A stretch of DNA of 25,801 nucleotides from Bacteroidales bacterium UBA6360. GTDB taxonomy: Bacteria > Bacteroidota > Bacteroidia > Bacteroidales > UBA932. Both the position numbers and the translations under genes were made by a program. The DNA lies in the NCBI GenBank assembly GCA_002440085.1, contig DJRM01000033.1, positions 1-25,801 on the forward strand, read 5' to 3'. The first letter of the stretch is position 1. Each line of letters starts with the position of its first letter. The notes below the pieces were generated by a model that was not told where the DNA came from, did no database searches, and saw nothing but the letters and a program-made list of their open reading frames with translations. Positions 1 to 9,021 of the stretch are shown here, one piece after another.

Positions 1-170
1 GGGTTGACATTTTGACCACAGACTCACTGGAATTCGATGGATTCGGCAGACTGACGAATGACGCCCATTTCACGGTTCCGCAGAAAAACGCCAATGGGAA
101 CGACAGATACGAAGACAGCTTATTTCTCTATCTGCCGAGTCGTTGTGCTGTTGTGTTAAGAAGAGAATAG
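1..170 (+). CDS. glgB: 1,4-alpha-glucan branching enzyme, C-terminal fragment (5' end outside window)
   Basis: Reading frame 3 is open from base 3 to the TAG at 168-170 and encodes 55 residues. The fragment contains EFDGFGRL followed by a hydrophobic strand with LYLPSRCAVVL. This matches the end of the C-terminal all-beta domain of GH13 branching enzymes of the eukaryote-like type, where a GGxxRLDH stretch and a YxPSRxAL strand close the protein. Branching enzymes cut alpha-1,4 chains and rejoin them in alpha-1,6 linkage in the cytoplasm. The catalytic barrel lies outside the window, so the call rests on the tail and on the glycogen operon that follows on the same strand after 93 bases. Another GH13 member, such as an alpha-amylase with a similar tail, cannot be excluded. 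Confidence 0.72.
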   Translation, partial: VDILTTDSLEFDGFGRLTNDAHFTVPQKNANGNDRYEDSLFLYLPSRCAVVLRRE

Positions 171-263
171 GGGTTCTGTGGGAAATGGTATATGATGCGT
201 CGTGCATGGGAATATGGAGATTTCATGTGCGCAGACAATGTAAAAAAGAATATAATTTTAGAT

Positions 264-2240
264 ATGGCATTCCTTAGTTTCAACAAATCCGAACTGGTGA
301 ACCTTGAGTATTCGCTCAAAAGGGAAATCATCGGAGCGAACAAGACGGGAGCGTATTGCAACACTTCAATCGTAGGCTGCAACACGCGGCGCTACCATGG
401 ACTGCTGGCTGTCCCGGTCGATGCCTTCGGCAGCGGCAAGCACATCCTGCTTTCCGGCCTTGATGAGAGCATCGTCGTGAACCACAGGCAGTTCAATCTC
501 GGCATTCATTGCTACGGGGACATCTATGAACCGCGCGGACACAAGTACATCGTTGACTTCACTGCGGCTCCGGTCCCTACTCTGACCTACAAGATCGGTG
601 AGACAACTTTCAGGAAATCCGTTATTCTCGCTCCTGACTCCGACCAGGTGATGCTCAAGTACGAACTCGTGTCGGCTCCGTCTTCATGCGAACTTGTCAT
701 CAAGCCCTTCCTCGCGTTCCGCAGCATCCACAGACTGACCTGTGAGAATCCTAAGGCGCGCACCGGCTACCGTGAGATTGAGAACGGCGTGTCTTTCAAC
801 ATGTACGAAGGCTTCCCGGATCTTAACCTCCAGTTTTCGAAGAAAGTCGAATTCCGCTATACGCCGTCGTGGTACAAGGGAATAACCTACACCGATGAGT
901 ACCGCCGGGGCTTTGACTGCAAGGAGGATCTTTTTGTGCCGGGCTCGTTCTCTCTCAAATTGAGAAAAGGCGAAAGCGTCATCGTTTCCGGCTCCACGGC
1001 AGTCGAGGACACGAAGGCGCTGTCGCGCAAGTTCAGCTCCGTCGTGAAGAAGAAAGGCAACATAACCTCGGATTCGGACCTTCTGAAATATAATGCCGAC
1101 CTTCTTATCTGCAACCGCAACAATCACAAGCAGATAGTGGCTGGGCTGACATGGCTTGGAACTGGGCTTCTCCGTGAGACTGTCGTCGCGCTTCCCGGAC
1201 TCACTCTCTATGCCGGCGCGGGTGCAAAGGAATTTGAGGAAATCCTCGACAACCTCATCGCGGACAATCAGGAGAGGCTTTTGTGCCGCACGACCCAGGT
1301 CGAGGCACCGCTGCGCATCGCTGACGCTCTCCAGCAGTACATCCGTTTCGGTGCCGACCCTAAGAAGGTCTGGAAAAAGTATGGTGAGACGGTGAAAGGA
1401 ATCATAGAAAGCTACCTTCCTGGCAGGCGCGCCGAGGTTGCCCTCCATCCTAACGGGCTGCTCTGGGCGCAGAAATGGCGCACGGCCCTTTCGTGGATGA
1501 ACGCATACGTGGACGGAGTGCCGGTGACTGAGCGTGCCGGCTATCAGGTGGAGACCAATGCATTCTGGTACAATGCCGTATGCTTCGCCCTTGAGATGGA
1601 ACGGAAATATGCGTCGAGGAACACCGCTTTCATTGAAAGGTGGAACGGCGTGAAAGAACTCGTCGAGGAGAACTTTGAAAAGACCTTCTGGAATGAAAAG
1701 GGAGGCTATCTCGCCGACTATGTCGATGATTCAGGGCAGAACCTCGCAGTCCGCTCCAACCAGCTGTTCGCGATAGCGCTGGAGTATTCTCCGGTGAACG
1801 ACGACTACAAGTCCTCCATCATGCAGACGCTCTCCAACGAGCTGATTACCAGCCGTGGAATCCGTACACTCTCACCGAGGAACGAGGCCTATAGGGGAGT
1901 TTATGAGGGCTCGCAGATTGAACGCGACCTCGCCTACCATCAGGGCTGCGCGTGGATTATCCCGCTCGACTACTACATAGACATGGCCTTCAGGATGATA
2001 GGCCCGTCCTTCTACAAGAGGGCGGAGTATCTCGTCGAGGGCTTCTACAAGGACATCTACAAGCACGGCGTCGGAGCCTTCTCCGAACTCTATGACGGAG
2101 ACCCTCCTCACGAGCCGCACGGCGCGATTTCTTCGGCCTGCAGCACTGCTGCCCTGCTTCATGTAGAATATCTGCTCAGCCTTTACCGTCCTCGGACGGA
2201 AGAAGGATCCGCAGCAAAGGAAAAGGAGGTACAGAAATGA
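264..2240 (+). CDS. Glycogen debranching enzyme, GH133 (amylo-alpha-1,6-glucosidase type)
   Basis: The predicted 658-residue cytoplasmic enzyme hydrolyses alpha-1,6 branches in glycogen. I chose the ATG at 264 because the product then begins MAFLSFNKSELVNLEYSL, as in Bacteroidales relatives. An ATG at 192 would add 24 residues with no family resemblance. The N-terminal bacterial/archaeal GDE beta domain (about 1-230) includes NTRRYHGLL. The (alpha/alpha)6 catalytic domain (about 285-640) shows ALPGLTLY, SWMNA, YQVETNAFWYNA, TLSP and AYHQG. The Glu of VETNAFWYNA (about 430) is a likely active-site acid. At the position where relatives carry an RD pair before the ALPG motif, this protein has RE (Glu about 305). 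The stop overlaps the next start in an ATGA, so translation of the two genes is probably coupled. Confidence 0.88.
   Translation: MAFLSFNKSELVNLEYSLKREIIGANKTGAYCNTSIVGCNTRRYHGLLAVPVDAFGSGKHILLSGLDESIVVNHRQFNLGIHCYGDIYEPRGHKYIVDFTAAPVPTLTYKIGETTFRKSVILAPDSDQVMLKYELVSAPSSCELVIKPFLAFRSIHRLTCENPKARTGYREIENGVSFNMYEGFPDLNLQFSKKVEFRYTPSWYKGITYTDEYRRGFDCKEDLFVPGSFSLKLRKGESVIVSGSTAVEDTKALSRKFSSVVKKKGNITSDSDLLKYNADLLICNRNNHKQIVAGLTWLGTGLLRETVVALPGLTLYAGAGAKEFEEILDNLIADNQERLLCRTTQVEAPLRIADALQQYIRFGADPKKVWKKYGETVKGIIESYLPGRRAEVALHPNGLLWAQKWRTALSWMNAYVDGVPVTERAGYQVETNAFWYNAVCFALEMERKYASRNTAFIERWNGVKELVEENFEKTFWNEKGGYLADYVDDSGQNLAVRSNQLFAIALEYSPVNDDYKSSIMQTLSNELITSRGIRTLSPRNEAYRGVYEGSQIERDLAYHQGCAWIIPLDYYIDMAFRMIGPSFYKRAEYLVEGFYKDIYKHGVGAFSELYDGDPPHEPHGAISSACSTAALLHVEYLLSLYRPRTEEGSAAKEKEVQK
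2223..2230 (+). promoter_or_regulatory. Strong Shine-Dalgarno sequence for the GT4 gene
   Basis: AAGGAGGT lies 6 bases before the ATG at 2237, inside the last codons of the debranching enzyme gene. Such a complete SD is uncommon in Bacteroidota, where most genes lack one. It fixes the start of the downstream gene and fits reinitiation at the overlapping ATGA. Confidence 0.75.
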
Positions 2241-3526
2241 GAGTACTGATGTTCGGCTGGGAATTCCCGCCACACATCGCCGGCGGTCTCGGAACTGCCT
2301 GCTACGGAATGACCAGGGGTCTTGCCGAGAACGGCGTTGAGGTCCTTTTCGTGATGCCGTCCGCTTCCGGGGACGAGGATCAGTCCGCTGTCCGCATCAT
2401 CAACGCGAGCGATGTGGCAGTCGACACCATGTCCGAGACTGTGGATGAGTTTCTCGGAAAGGTGCGGTTTGTTCATGTGGGAACCAACATGGTTCCGTAT
2501 GTATCTCCCGAGGACTTCTCTTCAGTGGTTGAGGAGGAGAGGGCTCGCCAGATCAAGGACTTCCGCATAACTTACGGCCAGAAATTCCAGTTTTCAGGCA
2601 AGTACGGGACAAACCTCATGGAGGAGGTCGCCCGCTACGGAATGGTCGGGGGCACGATTGCTCTCCAGCACAAGGACGAGTTCGACGTCATCCATGCCCA
2701 CGACTGGCTCACCTACCTCGCCGGAATCGCCGCCAAACAGCTCACGGGCAAGCCGTTAGTGGTCCATGTTCACGCCACTTCGTTCGACCGTTCAAGCGAT
2801 GACAACATCGACACCCGTGTCTATGACCTCGAAAAAAGGGGCATGGAGGCAGCTGACAAGGTAATCACGGTGAGCGAGCTCACGAGGAACATAGTCATAA
2901 ACAAATACGGCATAGACCCCGTGAAGGTCGTGACGGTTCATAACGCCGTCGATTTCTCGGGACGCTCCGGCATCACCGTGCAGAGAGGCGTGAAGGACAA
3001 GATTGTCACATTCCTCGGACGCGTGACCTACCAGAAGGGACCGGAGTATTTCATCGAGGCCGCTGCAAAGGTGCTCAAGAGGTGCGACAACGTGCGTTTC
3101 GTGATGGCCGGCAGCGGGGATATGCTGAACAGGTGCATCCGCCATGTGGCGCGTCTTGGCATCGCCGACCGCTTCCACTTCACGGGCTTCCTCCGGGGAG
3201 ACGACGTGAGGAAGATGTTCGCGCTGTCGGACGTCTATGTGATGCCTTCGATTTCCGAGCCTTTCGGAATCTCTCCGCTTGAGGCCATGCAGACCAACGT
3301 CCCTTCAATCATCTCCAAGCAGTCCGGCTGCGCGGAGGTGCTCAAATATGCGATCAAGGTCGATTTCTGGGACGTCGACGCGATGTCCGACGCGATTTAC
3401 GGCCTGCTGAACTATCCGGCGCTTTCCGAATTTGCGACCCGCTGCGGCTACGACGAGGTGAACGCTCTCAAGTGGACTGCCGCCGCCGCTAAGATAAAGG
3501 CTGTCTATGAGTCCGTCGTGAAATAG
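2237..3526 (+). CDS. GT4-family glycosyltransferase of the glycogen operon (glycogen synthase-like)
   Basis: The 429-residue protein has the GT-B fold of retaining glycosyltransferases. The N-terminal half begins MRVLMFGWEFPPHIAGGLGT, a glycine-rich loop like the donor-side loop of GlgA-type synthases, followed by HAHDW (153-157). The C-terminal half has GRVTYQKG (R262, K267), which binds the nucleotide-sugar phosphates, and the E-x7-E motif with Glu341 and Glu349 in EPFGISPLE. By family it transfers glucose from a nucleotide sugar to an alpha-glucan or small acceptor. Its exact acceptor is unknown, and it is not the GT3 synthase encoded downstream. Its place between the debranching enzyme and GH57 genes is the usual Bacteroidales arrangement. 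It starts on the ATGA overlap with the preceding gene. Confidence 0.85.
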   Translation: MRVLMFGWEFPPHIAGGLGTACYGMTRGLAENGVEVLFVMPSASGDEDQSAVRIINASDVAVDTMSETVDEFLGKVRFVHVGTNMVPYVSPEDFSSVVEEERARQIKDFRITYGQKFQFSGKYGTNLMEEVARYGMVGGTIALQHKDEFDVIHAHDWLTYLAGIAAKQLTGKPLVVHVHATSFDRSSDDNIDTRVYDLEKRGMEAADKVITVSELTRNIVINKYGIDPVKVVTVHNAVDFSGRSGITVQRGVKDKIVTFLGRVTYQKGPEYFIEAAAKVLKRCDNVRFVMAGSGDMLNRCIRHVARLGIADRFHFTGFLRGDDVRKMFALSDVYVMPSISEPFGISPLEAMQTNVPSIISKQSGCAEVLKYAIKVDFWDVDAMSDAIYGLLNYPALSEFATRCGYDEVNALKWTAAAAKIKAVYESVVK

Positions 3527-3551
3527 TCTAAGGCTTGAGACAATGAGGATA

Positions 3552-3559
3552 TATTTTTG
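3552..3559 (+). promoter_or_regulatory. Possible weak -7 promoter element before the GH57 gene
   Basis: TATTTTTG fits the Bacteroidota -7 consensus TAnnTTTG in the 53-base gap between the GT4 and GH57 genes. There is no good TTTG at the -33 distance, so this may be chance in an AT-rich gap. It would allow some independent expression of the downstream part of the operon. Confidence 0.25.
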
Positions 3560-3579
3560 ATAATAAAAGATTTACATAT

Positions 3580-4785
3580 ATGAAAAAGTCAATTTGTCTG
3601 TATTTTCAGGTTCATCAGCCCAACAGGTTGAGGCAATACAGGTTTTTCGACATCGGGAAAAATTCCCACTACTATGACGACTTCACGAACCGCACCATCC
3701 TGCGGCGCATCGCGAAGAAGTGCTATCTTCCGATGAATGAACTGCTTCTTGAGCAGATTAAGGCGGGTAAGGGCGCATTCAAGGTGGCGTTCTCAATCAC
3801 CGGCACGGCTCTGGAGCAGTTCGATCGCTATTGCCCGGAGGTTCTTGAAAGTTTTCGTAAGCTTGCGGCAACCGGCTGCGTGGAGTTCCTTTCCGAAACC
3901 TACTACCACTCCCTCGCGTCCCTCGCCTCCGAGCCTGAGTTCAAACATCAGGTTCTCAAGCACAAGGCCGCGATAGAGCATTATTTCGGGGTCACTCCGA
4001 CGACGTTCCGCAACACCGAGCTGATTTATTCGGACGACATCGCAGACATGGTCGATTCACTGGGATTCAAGACGATACTGACGGAGGGCGCGAAACATAT
4101 CCTCGGATGGCAGAGTCCGAACTATGTCTATAAGTCGACGGCAAAACACGCCCAGAAGCTTCTTCTGCGCAATTCGGGACTGAGCGACGACATCGCGTTC
4201 CGCTTCTCTGACCGAAACTGGGAGAACTGGCCTGTGACTGCGGACAAATACCTTTCATGGCTCAAGGCCGGAGACGGAGAAATCGTGAACCTCTTCATGG
4301 ACTACGAGACCTTCGGCGAGCATCAGAGCGCAGCGTCGGGAATATTCGACTTCATGAGGTATCTCCCTTCTGCCGTCATCGCCGACGGCGAGTTCGAGTT
4401 CGTCACCCCGTCCCGCGCCGCGAGGAAGCACAAGGCCGTTTCCGTGCTCGACATTCCGGACGCGATTTCATGGGCGGACGAGGAGCGCGACACCTCGGCA
4501 TGGCTCGGAAACGAGCTTCAGAACGAGGCCTTCAGCAAGCTCTACTCCCTTTCCGAGAAGCTCGCACTGCTCAACGACGCTGAACTCTGGGCCGACTTCG
4601 GACACCTTCAGGAGAGCGACCATTTCTACTATATGTGCACCAAGTATTTCTCCGACGGGGCGGTGCACAAGTATTTCAACCCGTATGATACGCCTTACGA
4701 GGCATTCATCAACTATATGAACGTATTGAGCGACTTCATGATTCGTGTGGATCAGGCATTGTCCTCAAAGGAACAGAATCAGTAA
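3580..4785 (+). CDS. GH57 alpha-amylase-type glycoside hydrolase
   Basis: The 401-residue protein has no signal peptide and is probably cytoplasmic. GH57 landmarks are visible. FQVHQP near the N terminus (HQP at 12-14) is conserved region 1. RNTELIYSD carries the expected nucleophile Glu147, and FMDYETFGEH carries the expected acid/base Asp241. The motif wording matches the alpha-amylase-like group of archaeal and Bacteroidales proteins rather than branching enzymes or 4-alpha-glucanotransferases with extra domains. It most likely hydrolyses or rearranges alpha-1,4-glucan chains in glycogen turnover. Its TAA abuts the ATG of the next gene with no gap, so the two are surely co-transcribed. Transferase activity cannot be ruled out from sequence. 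Confidence 0.88.
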   Translation: MKKSICLYFQVHQPNRLRQYRFFDIGKNSHYYDDFTNRTILRRIAKKCYLPMNELLLEQIKAGKGAFKVAFSITGTALEQFDRYCPEVLESFRKLAATGCVEFLSETYYHSLASLASEPEFKHQVLKHKAAIEHYFGVTPTTFRNTELIYSDDIADMVDSLGFKTILTEGAKHILGWQSPNYVYKSTAKHAQKLLLRNSGLSDDIAFRFSDRNWENWPVTADKYLSWLKAGDGEIVNLFMDYETFGEHQSAASGIFDFMRYLPSAVIADGEFEFVTPSRAARKHKAVSVLDIPDAISWADEERDTSAWLGNELQNEAFSKLYSLSEKLALLNDAELWADFGHLQESDHFYYMCTKYFSDGAVHKYFNPYDTPYEAFINYMNVLSDFMIRVDQALSSKEQNQ

Positions 4786-7700
4786 ATGGAACAAAATATC
4801 ATCAGACCGGACTACCTTTTTGAAGTCAGCTGGGAAGTCTGCAACAAGGTAGGCGGAATTTATACGGTCATAGCGACCAAGGCGCTGAACCTCAAGGCCG
4901 AATACAAGCGGCATCACATCCTCATCGGACCGGACGTCTGGATGCACACTGCGAGCAACCCTGACTTCACGGAGGATCCGCTGCTCTTCAAGTCCTGGAA
5001 GGCAGCCGCTGCGGAGGAGGGACTCCGCGTGAGAATCGGAAAGTGGAACGTGCCGGGGCAGCCGATTGCCATACTCGTGGATTTCAAGCAGTTCATCACT
5101 TCACAGAACGAAATTCTGACGGAGTACTGGAAGCGTTTCGGAGTGGATTCCCTCACGGGAAACTGGGACTACAAGGAGTCGGCCCTGTTCGGATATGCCG
5201 CCGGAAAGGTCATAGAGAGTTTCTACAAGTACAACCTCTTCCCTTCTGACAAAGTCGTGGCGCAGTTCCACGAGTGGATGACTGGAGCGGGACTTCTTTA
5301 TATAAAAGGAACAGGCCTTCCGATAGCGACGGTATTCACTACTCATGCGACTGTCATCGGGCGTTGCATCGCCGGCAACAATCTGCCTCTCTACGACGCT
5401 CTCGACAGTTATAACGCGGATGCCAAGGCTCGGGAATTCAATGTGATAGCCCGTCATTCTCTTGAAAAGACCTCTGCGCAGAACGCCGACGTATTCACCA
5501 CGGTCAGTGAAATCACCGCGCAGGAATGCCGCCATTTCCTCGGACGTGCTGTGGATGTGGTGACGCCTAACGGCTTCGAGCCGAGCTTCACCCCTTCCGA
5601 CGAGGAATATCCGGCAAAGCGCAAGGAAGCGCGCAGAAAACTCATTTCAGTGGCTGCCGCAATGTCCGGTGCCGAGGTTCCGGATGACGCCATGCTAATG
5701 TGCATCGGCGGACGCTACGAGTGGAAGAACAAGGGAATCGATGTGTTCATTGATGCTCTCGATCGACTCAATCGCTCCGACTACAACGGGCGTAACATCC
5801 AGGCGTTCATAATGATACCTTCCGGGCATTACGGCGCGGACAAGGAACTCGTCGCCAAACTTGGAGGCAACGGTTCGTCGTACACTACGCAGATTTCACA
5901 TTATCTCATGAATCCGGAGTACGACGCCATATCCCATCGTCTCGTAGAGCTCGGACTTGACAATTCGGAGCAAACGAAGGTGAAGGTGTATTTCATTTCG
6001 TCCTATCTCAACGGAAACGACGGCATATTCAATATGTCCTACTATGACCTTCTTAACGGTATGGATCTCGCCGTCTTCCCGTCCTATTACGAACCTTGGG
6101 GATATACCCCACTGGAGTCACTTGCATTCAAGGTTCCTACTCTCACGACCTCGCTCGCCGGTTTCGGACTGTGGGTGCGCGGACACTATGGAAAGCAGCA
6201 TCCCGGCATCACCGTGGTCACGAGAAACGACTCAAACTACAACAATGTTGTCGAGGAGACTGTCGGCAGGATGCGCGAGATTGCGGGACTTACCGCCGAG
6301 ACGCGGCAGGGCTATATGGACAACGCCCGTGACGTCTCGAACATCGCGCTGTGGGAGAACAACATAGTCTATTACAAGGAAGCATATTCAAAGGCATTAA
6401 ATAAAGTTATATCAGAAAAAGGAGCATTCCCGGAATTCAGGGATGAGAAACCAATGGAGTACAAGAAGAATGAAGTAAATCAGCCGTCATGGAGCAGCGT
6501 TTTCGTCTCAAGGCATCTGCCTGAGTCGCTGAAGGATCTGGAGATTCTCTCGAAGAATCTGTGGTGGTGCTGGAACGAGTCGGCAAAGAATCTTTTCAAG
6601 TCAATAGACCCGGAGGCATGGAAGGCCTGTGGGGAGAACCCTATCGCGCTGCTGGACCGCGTGAGCCTCAAGCAGTTCAAGAAGCTCGGCTCCGACGTGG
6701 AGTTCCTCGGGCAGCTCAAGGCGGTTAAGACTGAGTTTGACGAGTATATGGGCCTTAAGGCGAAGAGGGCGAACCCGTCGGTGGCGTATTTCTGCATGGA
6801 ATACGGCCTTGACACGTCGCTGAAGATTTATTCAGGCGGTCTGGGCATCCTTGCCGGAGACTACCTCAAGGAGACCTCGGACATGAACGTGAACCTCGTT
6901 GCAGTGGGTCTTTTCTACCGCTACGGCTATTTCACCCAGATTCTCTCGGCGCAGGGAGCGCAGGTCTCAAAGTATGACGCCCAGGATTTCATGAAGACCC
7001 CGGCCGAGCCTGTCCGCGACAAGGACGGCAACTGGGTTACGGTCAGCATCGCGTTTCCGGGCCGCAACATCAACGCGCGCCTGTGGCTTGTGAATGTCGG
7101 AAGGACCGAGCTCTATCTGCTCGACACCGACTATGAGGACAACCTTCAGGAGGACAGGGAAGTTACCTACCACCTCTATGGCGGCGACTGGGAGAACCGT
7201 CTCAAGCAGGAACTCCTGCTTGGCGTCGGCGGAATCCGTGCCCTGCGCAAGATTGGCTACTGGCCGCAGGTATATCACTGCAACGAGGGGCATGCCGCGT
7301 TCATCGGTCTTGAGAGACTGCGCGAGTACATCGAGCAGCAGAACCTCAGCTTCGGCGAGGCCATGGAGGTCATCCGCTCGTCATCCCTCTACACGACCCA
7401 CACTCCGGTACCTGCCGGGCACGATGCGTTCGACGAGGGGCTTCTCCGCAAGTACATCGGCCATTATCCGCAGCGCCTGAAGATTGACTGGGAGACACTC
7501 ATGGGACTGGGCAAACTGAACGGAGCAGACCCTAACGAGAAGTTCTCGATGAGTAATCTCGCCGCCAACATTTCGCAGGAAGTCAATGGTGTGTCATGGC
7601 TGCACGGAAAGGTGAGTCAGGACATCTTCGCGCCTATGTATCCGGGCTATCTGCCGGAGGAACTGCATATAAGTTACGTGACAAACGGCGTTCACTACCC

Positions 7701-9021
7701 GACATGGACGGCTCCCGAGTGGAAGGAAATCCATTCCAAGGTGTTCGGCAAGGAGTTCGCGACGCATCACTACGACAAGAGCTGCTTTGAGGGCATATAC
7801 AAGGTTTCCGACGAGACCGTGTGGTCTGTCCGCACTGAGTTGCGCAAGAAGCTTATTGCCGAGGTAAAGGAGCGTCTTTCCGACACGACGGAGTCGAACC
7901 ACTACTCTCCGCGCCAGATTGTTACCATCAAGGATACCCTTCGCGACGATGTTCTCACAATTGGTTTCGCGCGCCGTTTCGCCACTTATAAGCGTGCGCA
8001 CCTGCTCTTCCGTGACCTCGATCGTCTCAGTGAGATTGTGAACGATCCGGAACGTCCAGTTCAGTTCCTTTTCGCCGGAAAGGCGCACCCTGCTGACAAG
8101 GCAGGACAGGATCTGATCAAGATGATTGTCGACATCTCAAAGCAGGATCGTTTCATCGGAAAGATTGTTTTCGTTCCGAACTATGACATAACCCTCGCAA
8201 AGTACCTCGTTCAGGGCGTCGATGTCTGGATGAATAACCCTACACGTCCTCTGGAGGCTTCCGGAACTTCCGGCGAGAAGGCGGCCATGAACGGAGTGAT
8301 GCACTTCTCCGTGCTTGACGGCTGGTGGGTCGAGGGCTACAAGCCGGGCTGCGGATGGGCTCTGCCTATGGAGCGCACATACGACGACCAGAACTATCAG
8401 GACGAGCTTGACGCCGCGACGATTTACACGATTATCGAGAACGACATCGCCCCTACGTTCTATCACAAGGACCCCGCTACGGGACGTTCAGCATCGTGGA
8501 TTGAGTATGTGAAGAACACCGTGGCTCAGGTTGCATGTAACTTTACGACCAACAGGATGCTCACCGATTATGTGAACCAGTACTACAACCCTCAGTCGGC
8601 GCGCTACGAGTCACTCGTTGCCGATGACTATAAGGTCGCTCGTGAGATTGCCTCATGGAAGAAGCACATGCGCCGCGACTGGGGTCAGGTTGAGGTCGTT
8701 TCTGTCCACAAGCCTGACAGTGCCGCAGGAAACGTTTCCATAGGACACGAGTACAAGGCAGACGTCGTTCTCAACATCGGCGACCTCGATCCGTCTGAAA
8801 TAGGAGTCGAATTCCTCTTTGCCACCCAGGACGCAAAGAACAGGATGCACATCGTGGAGAAGTGCGAGTGCTCTCCGGTCGAGGTGAACGACGGCATCGT
8901 GAAGTACGAGGCTTCTGTCCTTCCGGAGACCACGGGAGTCTATCAGGTGGCCGGAAGAATCTATGCGAAGAATCCGCTTCTGCCTCACAGACAGGACTTT
9001 GAACTTGTGAGATGGCTGTAA
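4786..9021 (+). CDS. Fused GT3 glycogen synthase and GT35 alpha-glucan phosphorylase
   Basis: A single open frame of 1411 residues carries two complete enzymes. Residues 1-545 form a eukaryote-like GT3 glycogen synthase: LFEVSWEVCNKVGGIYTV at 11-28, FHEWMTG, TTHAT, and the E-x7-E pair Glu436/Glu444 in YYEPWGYTPLE. Residues from about 565 form a phosphorylase of the alpha-glucan (DUF3417-containing) type. This part has LWWCWNESAKNLF, then YFCMEYGL, YHCNEGHAAF and THTPVPAGHDAF. EASGTSGEKAAMNG follows, whose Lys near 1164 should bind pyridoxal phosphate. An AT-rich linker lies between the enzymes at about 6388-6455, with an in-frame ATG at 6454. One half adds glucose to glycogen and the other releases glucose-1-phosphate, so the fusion links opposing reactions. 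No frameshift is needed to read through. Confidence 0.9.
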   Translation: MEQNIIRPDYLFEVSWEVCNKVGGIYTVIATKALNLKAEYKRHHILIGPDVWMHTASNPDFTEDPLLFKSWKAAAAEEGLRVRIGKWNVPGQPIAILVDFKQFITSQNEILTEYWKRFGVDSLTGNWDYKESALFGYAAGKVIESFYKYNLFPSDKVVAQFHEWMTGAGLLYIKGTGLPIATVFTTHATVIGRCIAGNNLPLYDALDSYNADAKAREFNVIARHSLEKTSAQNADVFTTVSEITAQECRHFLGRAVDVVTPNGFEPSFTPSDEEYPAKRKEARRKLISVAAAMSGAEVPDDAMLMCIGGRYEWKNKGIDVFIDALDRLNRSDYNGRNIQAFIMIPSGHYGADKELVAKLGGNGSSYTTQISHYLMNPEYDAISHRLVELGLDNSEQTKVKVYFISSYLNGNDGIFNMSYYDLLNGMDLAVFPSYYEPWGYTPLESLAFKVPTLTTSLAGFGLWVRGHYGKQHPGITVVTRNDSNYNNVVEETVGRMREIAGLTAETRQGYMDNARDVSNIALWENNIVYYKEAYSKALNKVISEKGAFPEFRDEKPMEYKKNEVNQPSWSSVFVSRHLPESLKDLEILSKNLWWCWNESAKNLFKSIDPEAWKACGENPIALLDRVSLKQFKKLGSDVEFLGQLKAVKTEFDEYMGLKAKRANPSVAYFCMEYGLDTSLKIYSGGLGILAGDYLKETSDMNVNLVAVGLFYRYGYFTQILSAQGAQVSKYDAQDFMKTPAEPVRDKDGNWVTVSIAFPGRNINARLWLVNVGRTELYLLDTDYEDNLQEDREVTYHLYGGDWENRLKQELLLGVGGIRALRKIGYWPQVYHCNEGHAAFIGLERLREYIEQQNLSFGEAMEVIRSSSLYTTHTPVPAGHDAFDEGLLRKYIGHYPQRLKIDWETLMGLGKLNGADPNEKFSMSNLAANISQEVNGVSWLHGKVSQDIFAPMYPGYLPEELHISYVTNGVHYPTWTAPEWKEIHSKVFGKEFATHHYDKSCFEGIYKVSDETVWSVRTELRKKLIAEVKERLSDTTESNHYSPRQIVTIKDTLRDDVLTIGFARRFATYKRAHLLFRDLDRLSEIVNDPERPVQFLFAGKAHPADKAGQDLIKMIVDISKQDRFIGKIVFVPNYDITLAKYLVQGVDVWMNNPTRPLEASGTSGEKAAMNGVMHFSVLDGWWVEGYKPGCGWALPMERTYDDQNYQDELDAATIYTIIENDIAPTFYHKDPATGRSASWIEYVKNTVAQVACNFTTNRMLTDYVNQYYNPQSARYESLVADDYKVAREIASWKKHMRRDWGQVEVVSVHKPDSAAGNVSIGHEYKADVVLNIGDLDPSEIGVEFLFATQDAKNRMHIVEKCECSPVEVNDGIVKYEASVLPETTGVYQVAGRIYAKNPLLPHRQDFELVRWL

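Noticed and set aside
192..263. Upstream ATG giving a debranching enzyme 24 residues longer
   Set aside because: The extra residues do not resemble the family, whose members start at MA(F/Y)LSF.
684..1448. 254-codon minus-strand frame inside the GH133 gene
   Set aside because: It is fully antisense to a conserved enzyme, with a composition typical of a shadow frame and no motif.
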